Positions 1 to 10,780 of a stretch of 64,000 bases of DNA are shown in pieces. Made by a program: the position numbers and the translations under genes. Below the pieces are notes generated by a model that saw nothing but the letters and a program-made list of their open reading frames with translations, made no database searches and had not been told where the DNA came from. Source of the stretch: Paralvinella palmiformis (lineage: Eukaryota; Annelida; Polychaeta; Terebellida; Alvinellidae); contig JAODUP010000567.1 in assembly GCA_025642065.1 (NCBI GenBank), positions 149,501-213,500 on the forward strand. Direction: 5' to 3'. Numbering within the stretch: position 1 is the first letter of the stretch; each line of letters starts with the position of its first letter.

Positions 1-158
1 CTATGTCCTCATTTGGAGCTTACTCTCAAAGCTCCAGGTCATCACAAGTTCCCACCACAGCACTACGTAACATCAACCTCTACACAATGGCACGCAGCCC
101 TCCAACCACTGATGGGCTTCTCGGCTATCACAGAGATCATTCTTATAAAGAGAACAGG
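1..158 (+). CDS. WDR59: WDR59 exon a (partial at left edge)
   Basis: The open frame begins before position 3 and reads a Ser/Arg-rich linker (SSFGAYSQSSRSSQVP ... GYHRDHSYKENR) up to a donor, AGG|GTTAGC, after 158. It ends in phase 0 and joins the next exon, which starts KPRSRSKTRGRE, matching the basic linker before the conserved SCLLP motif. The exon's 5' end is outside the window. The frame runs on to 200, but that tail is intronic. Confidence 0.7.
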
Positions 159-226
159 GTTAGCATTAAAATAAAAGCACATTTGTGCATGTATACATAA
201 ATGTGTGTGCATCCATGTGCACACTA

Positions 227-257
<31 letters not shown>

Positions 258-2680
258 ATAATGCCAGGATGATCCCACTGTGCATATCTTGCTACACACA
301 TTCAGTTTTGTCATACTTCAATAAAATTCTTCACCCTCATCATTTTGTTGTTGCAGGAAAGTAAGCCTTGGAACATAGGCCTCAAGCACTTACATTGAGG
401 TTAAACAAATCATTAACTGACTTACCCATCTATTTACTCACTAATTCACTCAACCACCCACTCACTCACTAACTTATTTAAATAGCAATATAAATAATAA
501 TGCTGGATTTAATTTGCAGAAACCCAGATCTCGGAGTAAAACACGTGGACGTGAAGCTCTGGCATCTGAGGCCAAGAACCAGGATCTGAAGAAGACAAAG
601 ACAGGACCCATCATTATATACAACATCTCTTGTCTGCTGCCACTCAGCCAACAACTAGCTGAAAGTTATGTGTAAGTTATATCACTATATAGTCACAGCA
701 AATCAACACAAAGACCATTGCGAAATGATCTATGTTGTGATTTAAAGTATCTATAAAAACACTTGTTTTACTTTCCACTAAGTTCCTGATAAAGATTTAG
801 TTGTTCTTAGTGTGTATTATGTCTCTTTAACTTGTTTTTTTCATGAAGTAGATCTGTTTGACTTTTTTCTGGATGTAGATTTAGCCAGGTGTCATTATAA
901 TCTGTTCTTAATTCTGAGTGTGGGTATATGGGTGAAGTTTTCTTCTTGGTATGGAGCATTCTATAGGCACAGTAGTTAGAGCACTGCAGTGCAAATGTCC
1001 AGGTCATGAGTTCGAACCCAACTTATACCTGTTTTTGTGGGATTTGTTTCTCCGGCAAGATTCTCTTTCCCCACATATCCTGGGTGGGACTAGTACTGAG
1101 GTTAAACAACTCACAACTGAATTCAGCTATTTCTTGATGTGGAATTTCTGTTTTACGTGTTCCGGATGGAGACTGTGGCTACATACCAGTATAACTTATT
1201 TCAATATGAATTATGCAGCTCTGTCCCAGTTTGATTTGTGCCTAGTGGAATGACTATTGTCTGATTACCTTTTATTAAAGTTAACGTTTAGCATGATTGT
1301 TATGTCAGAGGGGCGTTTCATCTTTCACTTCGCCGCATTACCTTTGGAGGTCGCTCGGCCCATTTAGCCACCTTGTGCACAAAAGTGGTTGTAAAACAGC
1401 AACGTTTAGGATGAATGCGTGCTAAGATGAATATGCATGTTAGGATGACTTATTCATGAAATGACTTGATCATACTACACTGAACATTCTTTAGCCTCTT
1501 ACCCAGTATTTATTTATTCTTGTATTCATCTTTTGAATTGTCATATTTATTGCTCATACGTATGTGTACCTTTGGAATAAGGTTGATTTTTTTGCAGGTT
1601 CACAAGCTACATACTATGTTTTGGAGAGGTACACTATTTGTATATGTTAACATTTAAGCTGTGGTAATAATGTTATATTAGTTTTCAATATTAACAAAAC
1701 ATATAGGCAGTAATCACTGGAAATTATTGGATATGACGTCTGTGGGCTACCTGAATATTGAAATAATGGAGAATATTTCAGTGAAACCGAACATAAGTCA
1801 GATAATTTATTAACCAATAATTTCTCGACATATACGTTTCCATGTGAAATCTAGGTTAGCATTAAAACAGGTCATTGTTCAACAGGCCTCTGAGAGATTG
1901 AATGCACCGAGGTAAAAAACCGGTATATCCAAATAAGCCCATAACAATGATTATCTGTCATTTACTTTGTTAATTTAAATATTGTCTGAGCTAAGGTTGA
2001 AATTTTACTTTTAGATCAGTTCATTTTGTTAAAATTCTGTTATTTAGTAGTTTCCCATTTCATCAGCCACTTTTCATGGCAACTAATTAAAGTCATTAAA
2101 TAAAACGGCAAAATAAGCAGTTGTGTGTCATATGTTAGTTTTCATGCTAACATTCATATGTAAAAACCCACTGAATACACCTTGCCACCTGCTGGCTACT
2201 CCGATAAAGTCTTTGTCGCGTTTATATTTAAACCACGACCAAACGCTGTTGATCAGCGGAATATACACATCGAGCATATTTTGTTTTAATCTAAAGTGAT
2301 ATTATTAGGTTCCTCTTACATTATGAGCAAACACACCTTCATTTGAATGTATGTTTTATTCCCTTAAACGAATGCACGGTACAATAAGTTAGAATATTAA
2401 TATTTTTCAATATATTCACTTGGATTGTTGACCCATAGCTTTCCACAAAAATGTTTATTCTTGTAATATTTTATACCTTTCTCTTTGTTTGACTTGCTAG
2501 CCTTGATGACACTGACATACCCAGCACTTGTAAAAAGAATGCCAATGCTGCAGCAGCTGTCAATAGAAAAGATCTCATACAGGTAATGTAGAAGATCAGA
2601 GATAATATTGTTGTGATGAGCATTATCTGTTGTTAATGGTGCTTTGCCACAGTTTTGTTTTCACACAAAAAGAGAGCACA

Positions 2681-2721
<41 letters not shown>

Positions 2722-3754
2722 ATGTGTACCACTATATTTACTAGAATCTGCTTTAATGTATTCCATATACTCCCTCCTCCCATAGAACATAGATAAGGCA
2801 CAAGATTGTTTAACAATATTGTACAACAGTGACAGTCTGAGTTTACAATGTGTACACTTTTAGAATTAGTTAAATTTGGATAGGAAAATTATTTGTTGAT
2901 ATATGTCTTATTTAGATATTAAGATATCTCATGAGATACTAAAGTTACTGTTTTGTGTAGATTGTATTCATATCTTTTTACTTTCATCATTGTTTCTGTC
3001 ATATTCTACAGATGTGGTCTTTGGCAGCACTGGTAACTAGCAATGTTTTGAAGCCAAATCCTGACCCAGATAAGGGTGCTCCCTGGGCTGTACACCCATT
3101 CGGTCGTAAATTCTTCAATTCGTTGTAAGTTCACAATCGTTTTATTGGCGATTCATTACTTCCCTCTTTCATTTAAACATTACGACTGTTTGATGTAATT
3201 CATCCTCTTAGCAGTGATGTAGAGGTTTGTCTTTTATATTTTATCTATGTTCAGGATCCAGCATTATAGTTCCATCTACGATGTGCAAACATTAGCAATG
3301 CTCAGCTGTGTACTCGGCAATAAATATGATCCGCTGAATCCTCCTCCATCACCGAAGGTTAACAAACATCCCGAGCCTGTACATAATGTAAGTACACCAA
3401 CTGGTGCACCGATAAAGTGGATAAAGTGTGTGGGATCTGGATGAGTGTACGAATTAATAATTGAAAGTTTTGAAGAAAAAAAATCCTATTCTGAAATCAT
3501 TGATAAACAAAAGCTATGGTTCTGTCTCCATAATTATGATAATTTAGGTTACTGTATAATTTGTATAATCAGTGATGAATGATGTTAAAGGTGCTTAATT
3601 ATAATGTTTGAAAATGTTTGCTGTAATACAGTTAGTGTGTTATTTGTGTATTACTTATTGTTATCATCCAAACATCCATCAGATAGCTTATCTTGAAATT
3701 TATTTTAATGAAATATCAGCTTTATTCATGATTGTTTCTGTAAAGTTGATATGT

Positions 3755-3803
<49 letters not shown>

Positions 3804-5884
3804 CAATTAACTGTATATAGGTTATATGTCTATTACTAAGTGAGATTTAATACAGATTACCTGAAAATTTCAGGTAACATACATATTACCTGATTATACA
3901 GATTAACTGTAACAGTTTTATATATAGTTATAGTACTATTTTCATTTTAGTTCATTTTTATGTGACTATGACAACACCTGTCATCATTAACACCAGTAAT
4001 CTAAACATTATTATAAGTCTCCCTCAATTTTGACCACACAAATTTTTTTCTTTATCTGAAACAACAAAAAGTTCAAACAGTTTTACATGCAAATATAACT
4101 ATAATTTATTTTATGCCCACCATTGTAATGCATAGTTTTTAAACATGAGGCTTTTAAAAACAGAGAGTCTATGTGTGATTATTGTTCTAACATTTTCCTG
4201 GAAAGGCAAACTAAGGATTTAGATAAAAGAATTTTACTTCATAGCTTATGTTGTGGAAGTCTTTAAACATACTTTCTGTAGTCTCTGTTACCTTTTTACT
4301 TATTTTTATTATGCACAATTTGCCTTATAATTTTTAATTCACACAATTGGTATGTACTTAAACTTGTAGGGCCTGGCCCCTGGTGGCGTTTTCAGCAAAA
4401 ACTGGAATTCCCCAAGTCCGACAAGCAGTAAGTGCAAGCCAGCCATTTTTTATTGATGCATATTCATGCCTGATGAACATGATTGAAATGTGATTTGAAT
4501 GAAATATTTAGATAAGATATTAGCGTGATCAGTTCCTCCTTATTCCTAGATGTTAGCATCATGAAAGAACTGCTTGGCAATGGCTAAACCCATTTATTTA
4601 AGGAGGAAATGCTGGGAGTTTACTACCCTTACTGATAAATATATTTGGATTTGCATGATTTTCAGTGGTTTGGTGCTATAATCAATAACTTGAAAGTTTG
4701 CTATTTTATGTTCCATTTTTGTACGCCTAATGTGTGATAAATCTCATCCGATGAGGCATTCATTTGGCTCCTGAGTGACGACCTAATTGAGTACAAAACT
4801 CCCCTCATCCTGTATTTTGTCGTACACAGACCAGCAGAGGTCTATTTGAGCCAGTTGATCAAACACCACGAGCGTTTTACTGCAGTCCCGTAGTCAGCAT
4901 AATATATCTACACATCAGTAGTAGTTGTTTGGAAAAGTTTCACTGGACAGAACTTGAATATCATAAGAAAGTGCCCCTTTTTGGTTTGTGTTTAGCATTG
5001 TTTATAACTGAAAATAGGTTTGACCATATCCCAAAAAGTAAATACCAACAAATAATAATACGCCCATACTGACTCGCCACTCTCTCATGATTCGGTTTAT
5101 TTTTATTCACAGACATCGAGCCAGATCTTCCATTTCAGTTCTAGACATCAGCGTTGTTTATTTGTTGACCTTGACACTTACGACCAATTACGTCGGATTG
5201 TTCTCGGATCTCTAGCCATTGCTCCATCATCGAGCCTCCATGCCATATTATTAATCATTTTCTTATTTTGTTTTTATTCACTTTAGTACAATACCTACCA
5301 CACGATACATCCCTCTGACACATCACTCAAGGGATGGAACTTCAGTGAGTGATCTTGTTTGTTTGTTTGTTTTATCTTCTCGTTCACCTTAGATTGATGC
5401 TTCTCATCTCATTGTTTGGTTCCTTCTACCCCAGAGAAGTGGCAGTTATCTCTCGTAGCATGCAATTGGTTTTATGATGTTATTATTTCGCTCGTTTTGA
5501 TTTGTGCTCTCCGATTTTGCTTCAGCGTTAATAATGGGATGTGCTGCGGTGTTTGGACGATGTTACCATCGCTGTCGTCATCGTTGTTGTTGTTATTGTT
5601 GTTGTCTTTGTTGTTGTTGCCACTGATGTCGTTCCCATTTTTGGCGATTCGTGCCATCCCTAGCTAGGTTTGTCTGATCCTGTGGTGGGTTTGTCATGCG
5701 ACTAATGGATTTGTTGGCATGTGTTAATGAATGATAATAACGTTACACGTTGATATCTGTGATTGTTCTGTTCCTAATGACATTGAGATTATGTCTCTGA
5801 TGGGTTAAAGCAGTTGTCTGGAGTGGATGTGGAGATTTTGTATGATTAATATGTTTTAAATACTGGACTACACATAATAACCTC

Positions 5885-5915
<31 letters not shown>

Positions 5916-6470
5916 CTGTGCGTGTGTGCATCTGTGTGCGTGTTTTATCTCTGTCTGTTCTCATGAAATATTCAATTAACAAGTCTTAATTAAATTGATT
6001 TATTTTCTATCATAATTGACATTTCAGCAAACAGATATATTAACAATTCAAACCTTGCCATTTTTTTAAAAACAAAATCATCCAAATACTTGAAGCCAGC
6101 TCTGTAACATCAACCATTCCAAAATCAACACCCACAGGAATCGATGTTGTTGTTTCTCATATCATTTTAATCTTTTTGTAATGGTCATTATATCCTGGAC
6201 ATAAACACCACAGGTCAGTGGAACTTTACTGGTTGTGATGATTCTGCAGCAACTGAGAGCACCATAGCAGGTATTTTTATGATTTGTTTTCTGCAGCCGA
6301 GTATTTTTTCAGAGAGTGGTCTTGCTGGGATTCCCCTTCTGCTTTGTTCTCTCTGAAGTCTCTATTCTGTCAGATGTTATGGGAGTGCTGGCTGTGTTTT
6401 GTTTATTAAGCTTCTGCATTATATTTATGCAAATTAATATATTTATTGGCTGGGATTATTATGCTATTTT

Positions 6471-6518
<48 letters not shown>

Positions 6519-9500
6519 CATATATACATATGATATTTTTCTATTCATGTTTGGAAAAAGTAAATACTGTCTTCAGTCTTGATGCTTATTACACACACAC
6601 ACTCACACACAAACACTTCCAACTCCACCTTGAATGTTTGTATTTATGAAAACTATTTAAAAAGCATATTATATGGGTACTTTCATGATACTGTTCATGT
6701 AATATAATGTCAATATAATATTCTCTACACTGGTCTCACTTATTAAAATTCGGATTCACATTCCCACCAGCTTGTGGGTATGCTTGATGTTTCTTGAGTC
6801 AATGAATTTCTTTATTCTGAAAATCTTAATTTTGTAAAAAGTAGTCCCTAGACCATATATATATCAAGGGAGACCAATGCCAAAACAAATATTGTGCTAT
6901 CCAAACATATTATGCATTTGTTAAAATGCAGGAATTGTTTTTAATTTTGTTTAGATGTGTATGATTCATGTCAAGTACGAACATCTTAAAAGAGAAAAAT
7001 TAAGACAGTCTATTATCAAGTGCCAAAAAATGGTTACACAATTTACCTGTCTCAGTTTCAATATCGAAATTTGCATTTTATGAAAAATCAGCGCCCTTGG
7101 AGTTGGAGTGCAGAACGACCTAACTTTTCCTGTTCTTTGCCCTTTTGTGTATGAATCATGTAAATCTTAAATTTGCATTAATGCAGATCTATTGTCCAAT
7201 GCTAGAGATATGACACTTAAATTATAATTATTCTTTAAATGAGTTGTGTAATTCTTATTAACACAAACTATTTTAGGTAGAACTAGAAATAATTAGTGAG
7301 AAAGAATGACTTCCACACATAAGCAGTTCTGGAGCTAAACAAAACATTCACTCACTTGTACTAAACCCCTTTGTTAGGGATTCACTCAGCCACTCGATGG
7401 AAACAACACACCCTCACTCAAACACGTCTTGACTTGTCTTGCAGACTACCTAACTTCAGAGAACGTCTGTTTGAAAAGATCACCAAAAAATATGATATAG
7501 CCAGTTCTTCCTTAATTAGAATTCCAGGTTAAGGGGTAAACAAAGCTATTATTTTCGCATTAACTGAAAATGCGGCGGCCAGATTGATCAATAGCCATGT
7601 TCCACTGTCAGTCCTTCTGGTGGAGAACTTGATGCAATATTCAGGCAAGTTTTCATTACAGGAGAACTGTCCTTAAAAGACTGCCTGTGTTTAGATAGCA
7701 GCGGAGGATATACTGTGGGTGGTGGTGATGGTGGTGGTCCCTTGTAATATTTTTTCACTATATCACAGTTGTATCATTTATTGCTGGATCTTTTCTTTGT
7801 TGTTTTCATTTTATCAAAATGAAGAAGTACCAGATTGAAAATGTTCCTGTTCAAAACCTTGTATACAGATCCCCACTCTGTATTAAACCATGTCTGTTGA
7901 ATGCCGCCTTTATTGTTGTGGATGATGCGAATGATCCCCCTCCTGCTCACAGATTCGCCGATAACATCCAGCATGCAGCCCTTCAGACATGAATCTTGCT
8001 GCTCACTCAGTTTGTTCACAATTGTACAACTATTATTTGCTTGCAAAACTGAGTGTAACCTCACCCTTGTTACTATGCATTATTTCACTTTGATTCCATC
8101 CTACATTGCTATCCTGTAGAACTTTATCCTGTATGGTGTGTTTGAAATAAAGTCTAACAATTGTTTATGTTGAAAAATACATGTGATTTATTACTGAATG
8201 ATGCATCCTCTAATATATATATATATATATCAGTCAGACTGCAATTTCTGAATAAAGTCCCATTAATAGAGATTATATATTGATGGATTGCTGTAAAATG
8301 TTTCAAATTATTATTATCATTATGTTTATTGTTAGTTTTTACATCTGATCATCACTGATTTTGACAGTAGAATAGATCTTCTTGATTTGCAATTATTTCA
8401 GTTGTAAATCGTTTCAAATTACCTGTTGTATTGGGATGCATTTTGTTTGCATCACGTTGTTAGCTGGTATTTATTTTCTATTCTGTGTGTGTGGCCTTTA
8501 GCTATCATTAATCGTTTTAGATTATTTACCGTCATCCATTTTAGGATCCAGATTCTTGTAGTTCATCATGTAGTGCTAGCCCACGCTTTATATTATCTTC
8601 GCTTTATCGGATTAATTTGTTGTAGTGATTGAAATTGATAATAAATAGTAATTGTTCATGTTTTGATGTTGGTCTAGCATTTAAGACTTAGCACACACAC
8701 ATACGTGTGTCTGTGTCTGTGTGTGTAAACCATTCGATGTTATTTTTCCAACAGCCATTCCACGTATGCGACGTTCTAGCAGTTGGTCTAGTCTATCGAA
8801 TGACTTGTCATCAGCAGAAAAGAAAGATCCTGTACAGAAAGAACGAGATAAACATGAACAAAACATGAAGTTAGTATCATTGAGAATGTGAAAATGTGTG
8901 TGTGTGTGTGTGTGTCTAGAGAGAGCGAGAGAGAGAGAGTACTGTCATATAATTACAATATAATTTGTTTTGTTTATACATGTATTCACAATGTTATAAT
9001 TATTTCAAGTTTCTTATAATATAGATGTCACTTATTCTAGAATATGATTTATTGAATATTTCTTTTCCCAGGAGTTACTGAAGAATAGATGAATGTATGG
9101 ATTTACATAATGCTCCAGTTTTAGTAATCGGCACAATCACATTTTTTTCACCAACCTGTGCGCGTACATTGCCATATTATTAAAACACAACTAAATAATT
9201 ATGTTTCAGACTTCTTGAGCCAAGTCATATATCACAGTATGACCAATACAAACATGCTTATGCTGATATTTTGTATCGGTGGAAGTTGTTCAACAAGCGA
9301 GCAGAGGTCCTGAAATATGTTTCGACACCAGCAGAGCCACACAAAGGCTTAGGTCTGTATATTAAACACCGTAGTGAGCAACCAGTTTGTTAACTAAGAA
9401 ATTTATTCACGTTGTCTATAATGCGTAAAATGTCTTGAGCAACTTTATAATCCGACGGATTTGCATGAAATTGCCCAGATCTGAACTGGGAGTTTCTCAT

Positions 9501-10179
9501 TTTTTAACCCGCTACACTATTTGCCGGGCCATCCACTGTCTTATGCCCATACTCGGTGTCACCTATTCTAAGTTGAATGGTACACATGGAGGTTCTATCA
9601 TAAAACAGAAAACGCGGCACTTCTGGGGGAATTTGCTTTGAACAATTTGGATCATACACCTTCATCATTATTATAATAATTTACTTCGTTTTTATTTGAT
9701 ATCAATAGATTTCAGTGCGGAGTGTCAGCAATGTCACCACGAAGTGCGCGGCATTCAGTGTTGCAAAAAGTTCATCCTGCAGTGCGTCATTTGTCACATC
9801 AGTGTCAAAGGTAGATGTACATCGTTATAATGAGGGACAACTGAATATTTCTTACTAAGTCATTCACCATCGTGATGTCAGTCACTCAATCAGTTAATTG
9901 AATATGTGACTGGTTGATCAGTTGATTGATAAATTTATTACTCATAAATTTCTGGATGCTTTACAAGCCATTCCTGTTGTAAAAAAACCCAACCAAAACA
10001 GTCAAATAATTCAAATTGTTGCAAACGTTTCAGGTTGGTCGAGTTTCTGTCTAGCTTGTGGTCATGGTGGACATACAGTGCACATGATGGAATGGTTCAA
10101 GTCCTATGAAGAATGTCCTGCAGGATGTGGATGTCTCTGTCTTATTGACAATCCTATGATCAGCACAAACTGTGACTGA
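1..10179 (+). CDS. WDR59: WDR59, C-terminal part (GATOR2 subunit), multi-exon, 5' end outside the window
   Basis: WDR59 is a scaffold subunit of GATOR2, the cytosolic/lysosomal complex that opposes GATOR1 and so supports amino-acid signalling to mTORC1. Eleven exons with canonical acceptors and GT donors (1-158, 520-671, 2501-2582, 3012-3124, 3255-3387, 4370-4427, 6214-6270, 8755-8869, 9210-9352, 9709-9810, 10034-10179) join in phase to about 418 residues; the human protein is about 974 aa. Diagnostic stretches are ISCLLPL, VNRKDLIQMWSLAALVT, APWAVHPFGRKF, IYDVQTLAMLSCVL, KHAYADILYRWKLFNKRAEV and the terminal zinc module CQQCHHEVRG...CVICHISVKG...CLACGHGGHTVHMMEWF...CPAGCGCLC. The WD40 propeller and RWD domain lie left of the window. 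A candidate alternative exon at 5287-5344 is listed separately. The identification is firm; the weakest exons are 4370-4427 and 6214-6270, in a poorly conserved linker. Confidence 0.93.
228..258. repeat. (AC)n microsatellite
   Basis: About 15 AC units in the first complete WDR59 intron. Confidence 0.9.
520..671 (+). CDS. WDR59: WDR59 exon b
   Basis: Acceptor TTTGCAG|AAACCC, donor TATGT|GTAAGT. It encodes a basic linker followed by GPIIIYNISCLLPLSQQLAE, the conserved start of the WDR59 C-terminal helical region. It ends in phase 2, and the split Val codon is completed at 2501. Confidence 0.9.
955..1250 (+). repeat. tRNA-derived SINE in a WDR59 intron
   Basis: The head looks like a polymerase III promoter: an A-box-like AGGCACAGTAGTTAGAGCAC and a B-box GAGTTCGAACCC about 30 nt apart. 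An unrelated body follows to about 1250. Boundaries are approximate and no second copy was found in the window. Confidence 0.55.
1311..1401 (+). repeat. SINE-1 body fragment (head missing)
   Basis: It matches the 3' body of the SINE at 21348 (CTTTCACTTCG, ATTACCTTTGGAGGTCGCTC, TTGTGCACAAAAGTGG). The tRNA-like head is absent, consistent with 5' truncation. Confidence 0.8.
2501..2582 (+). CDS. WDR59: WDR59 exon c
   Basis: Acceptor TTGCTAG, donor CAG|GTAATG. It encodes LDDTDIPSTCKKNANAAAAV then NRKDLIQ, the conserved 'TC.KN...V.RKDL.Q' segment of WDR59. It ends on a codon boundary. Confidence 0.92.
2683..2715. repeat. (AT)n microsatellite
   Basis: Uninterrupted AT run in the WDR59 intron between exons c and d. 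Confidence 0.9.
3012..3124 (+). CDS. WDR59: WDR59 exon d
   Basis: Acceptor TTCTACAG, donor TCGTT|GTAAGT. It encodes MWSLAALVTSN then APWAVHPFGRKFFNSL, which closely follows the vertebrate WSLA.VAT...PWARHPFGR.L..SL segment. It ends in phase 2. Confidence 0.93.
3255..3387 (+). CDS. WDR59: WDR59 exon e
   Basis: Acceptor GTTCAG, donor CATAAT|GTAAGT. It encodes IQHYSSIYDVQTLAMLSCVL (compare human HY..L.DVQTLAMLCSVF), then a Pro-rich linker ending PEPVHN. It ends in phase 0, so the next exon must begin in phase 0. Confidence 0.93.
3758..3801. repeat. (AT)n microsatellite
   Basis: About 22 AT units in the WDR59 intron after exon e. Confidence 0.9.
4370..4427 (+). CDS. WDR59: WDR59 exon f, low-conservation linker
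   Basis: 58 nt, acceptor CTTGTAG, donor AGCA|GTAAGT. It enters in phase 0, leaves in phase 1 and reads GLAPGGVFSKNWNSPSPTS. The sequence is variable linker, so support comes from phase and splice sites rather than conservation. The candidate exon at 5287 has the same length and phases. Confidence 0.7.
5287..5344 (+). CDS. WDR59: Candidate alternative WDR59 exon lying in a dispersed repeat
   Basis: 58 nt with acceptor ATTCACTTTAG and consensus donor TTCA|GTGAGT. It is open in phase 0 (YNTYHTIHPSDTSLKGWNF) and leaves in phase 1, exactly like exon 4370-4427. It can therefore replace that exon, but both together shift the frame. The GWN motif weakly resembles the linker GGWN of vertebrate WDR59. 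The whole neighbourhood belongs to a repeat (block W) copied at 30.7, 32.4 and 52.2 kb. Among the copies only this one keeps both an open frame and a donor. It could be an alternative exon, an exonised repeat or a relic. Confidence 0.45.
5887..5914. repeat. (TG)n microsatellite at the end of block W
   Basis: The (TG)n tract marks the end of homology here. The copies at 30.7 and 51.5 kb also end in (TG)n. Confidence 0.85.
6214..6270 (+). CDS. WDR59: WDR59 exon g
   Basis: Acceptor CACCACAG, donor GCAG|GTATTT. It enters in phase 1 and leaves in phase 1, encoding SQWNFTGCDDSAATESTIA. The WNFTG motif is comparable to WNIAG in the vertebrate linker. Its phase fits both the upstream 58-nt exons and the downstream exon at 8755. 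Confidence 0.72.
6472..6510. repeat. (AT)n microsatellite
   Basis: AT run in a WDR59 intron. Confidence 0.9.
6721..6784 (-). repeat. 64-bp near-perfect repeat, copy 1
   Basis: The reverse complement matches 12127-12190 with one substitution over 64 bases (core GTGAATCCGAATTTTAATAA). It sits in the large WDR59 intron after exon g; its source is unknown. Confidence 0.85.
6785..8754. other. WDR59 intron, remainder of 2.5 kb
   Basis: AT-rich with no clear coding homology. A 96-codon open stretch on the minus strand (7774-8064) is the only notable reading frame and is not recognised. A (TA)n tract lies near 8214. Confidence 0.6.
8755..8869 (+). CDS. WDR59: WDR59 exon h
   Basis: Acceptor TTCCAACAG, donor ATGAA|GTTAGT. 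It encodes IPRMRRSSSWSSLSNDL then a charged stretch ending KERDKHEQNMK, matching the conserved RERDQH.KNKRLLDP entry into the terminal domain. It ends in phase 2. Confidence 0.9.
8894..8914. repeat. (TG)n and (GA)n microsatellite
   Basis: A TG run followed by a GA-rich run (about 8922-8938), just downstream of WDR59 exon h. Confidence 0.85.
9210..9352 (+). CDS. WDR59: WDR59 exon i
   Basis: Acceptor TGTTTCAG, donor TTAG|GTCTGT. It encodes LLEPSHISQYDQYKHAYADI and LYRWKLFNKRAEVLKYVS then EPHKGL. These match the conserved ILYRW.L..KRAEVLKFVS...PHKG signature. Confidence 0.96.
9709..9810 (+). CDS. WDR59: WDR59 exon j, zinc module part 1
   Basis: Acceptor ATCAATAG, donor AAAG|GTAGAT. It encodes the paired zinc ligands CQQCHHEVRGIQC and CVICHISVKG of the WDR59/WDR24/MIOS-type C-terminal RING-like module. 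Confidence 0.96.
10034..10179 (+). CDS. WDR59: WDR59 terminal exon, zinc module part 2 and stop
   Basis: Acceptor AACGTTTCAG. It encodes FCLACGHGGHTVHMMEWF and CPAGCGCLC, then a short tail and TGA at 10177-10179. The GHGGH and MMEWF motifs are hallmarks of WDR59. Confidence 0.97.
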
Positions 10180-10286
10180 TCTACTGCCGTCTGTTTGATG
10201 ATCTGTTTGTTTCTGTCTGTGTCTCTCTGTAAGTGGTGATCTATCTGTTTTCTTATTGTTGTTATATTTAGTTGTTGTATTGTAAC

Positions 10287-10292
10287 AATAAA
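10287..10292 (+). terminator. AATAAA polyadenylation signal of WDR59
   Basis: A canonical AATAAA lies 108 nt after the WDR59 stop, giving a short 3' UTR. A minus-strand SINE begins about 60 nt further on, so transcription probably ends before it. Confidence 0.75.
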
Positions 10293-10339
10293 TGAATCCT
10301 TTTTGGAAACTTGATTTCTTTCATTCCTTTAAGTAATAA

Positions 10340-10666
10340 TATAATATATAATAATAATAATGCATGTTTATATAGCACCCGAACCAGGTAATCCTGTTCT
10401 GAGACGCTGTACAGTATTATTATCCCCGACTCAGACCTGTTTCTGCCCAGCACACATCTCAACTCCCAAGGGAACATACAATGCATGCTGCCATTATAGG
10501 CGCAAAGCGTTGCTCAAACACATAGCCATCGCGTCCTGTCAGGTACTCATTTTTATGGATGAGTTAAACACTTGCCACATGACAACATTGCAGCTCCCGG
10601 AGATTGGAACCTGCGACTCTTCGGCTACGAGTCCTACGCTCTAACTAACTGCGCTATCATGGCTCG
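10340..10666 (-). repeat. tRNA-derived SINE with ATT tail
   Basis: Read on the minus strand it starts with a tRNA-like head (GATAGCGCAGTTAGTTAGAG, B-box CAGGTTCCAATC), has a body of about 230 bp and ends GCTATATAAAC followed by (ATT)n. That tail resembles the LINE tail GCTATATAAAT-(ATT)n at 48.7 and 51.9 kb, suggesting mobilisation by that LINE family. Confidence 0.7.
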
Positions 10667-10691
10667 ACATTTAAAATCTAGCAACCTTTTT

Positions 10692-10780
10692 ATTTGATGT
10701 TTAGTCAGATCTTCTGGTGTTGTTGTTTAGTAAGATCTGCTGTTGTTGTTGTTTAGTCAGATCTGCTGATGTTGTTTTCT
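10692..10780 (+). repeat. Three-copy minisatellite, about 30 bp
   Basis: The unit TTGTTGTTTAGTCAGATCTG recurs three times with small changes (TCTTCTGG, TCTGCTGT, TCTGCTGA). No function is apparent. Confidence 0.75.

Larger units (their letters stand above)
5050..5915 (+). repeat. Block W, copy 0 (inside WDR59, contains the candidate exon)
   Basis: The copies align from AATAATAC near 5055, through TTTATTTTTATTCACAGACATC (5100s), CAGATCTTCCATTTCAGTTC, the 58-nt exon-like segment, an ATTGATGC-type segment, GTGGCAGTT, TTTGTGCTCT and a GTTGTTGTT run to ATGACATTGA and a (TG)n end. Homologous copies lie at 30690-31450 (+), 32440-33010 (+) and 51500-52275 (-). This copy alone has the open frame and GTGAGT donor. 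Confidence 0.85.

Noticed and set aside
5110..5170. Extra WDR59 exon after the acceptor at 5111
   Set aside because: The acceptor is good, but the in-phase frame meets TAG within about 11 codons and the only earlier donor gives the wrong phase for 5287.
5416..5667. 83-codon frame ending in poly-Leu
   Set aside because: It lies in block W, with the Leu run coming from a TTG-rich tract; other copies do not keep the frame.
10692..10780. CRISPR-like array
   Set aside because: Contiguous minisatellite without unique spacers, in an animal genome.
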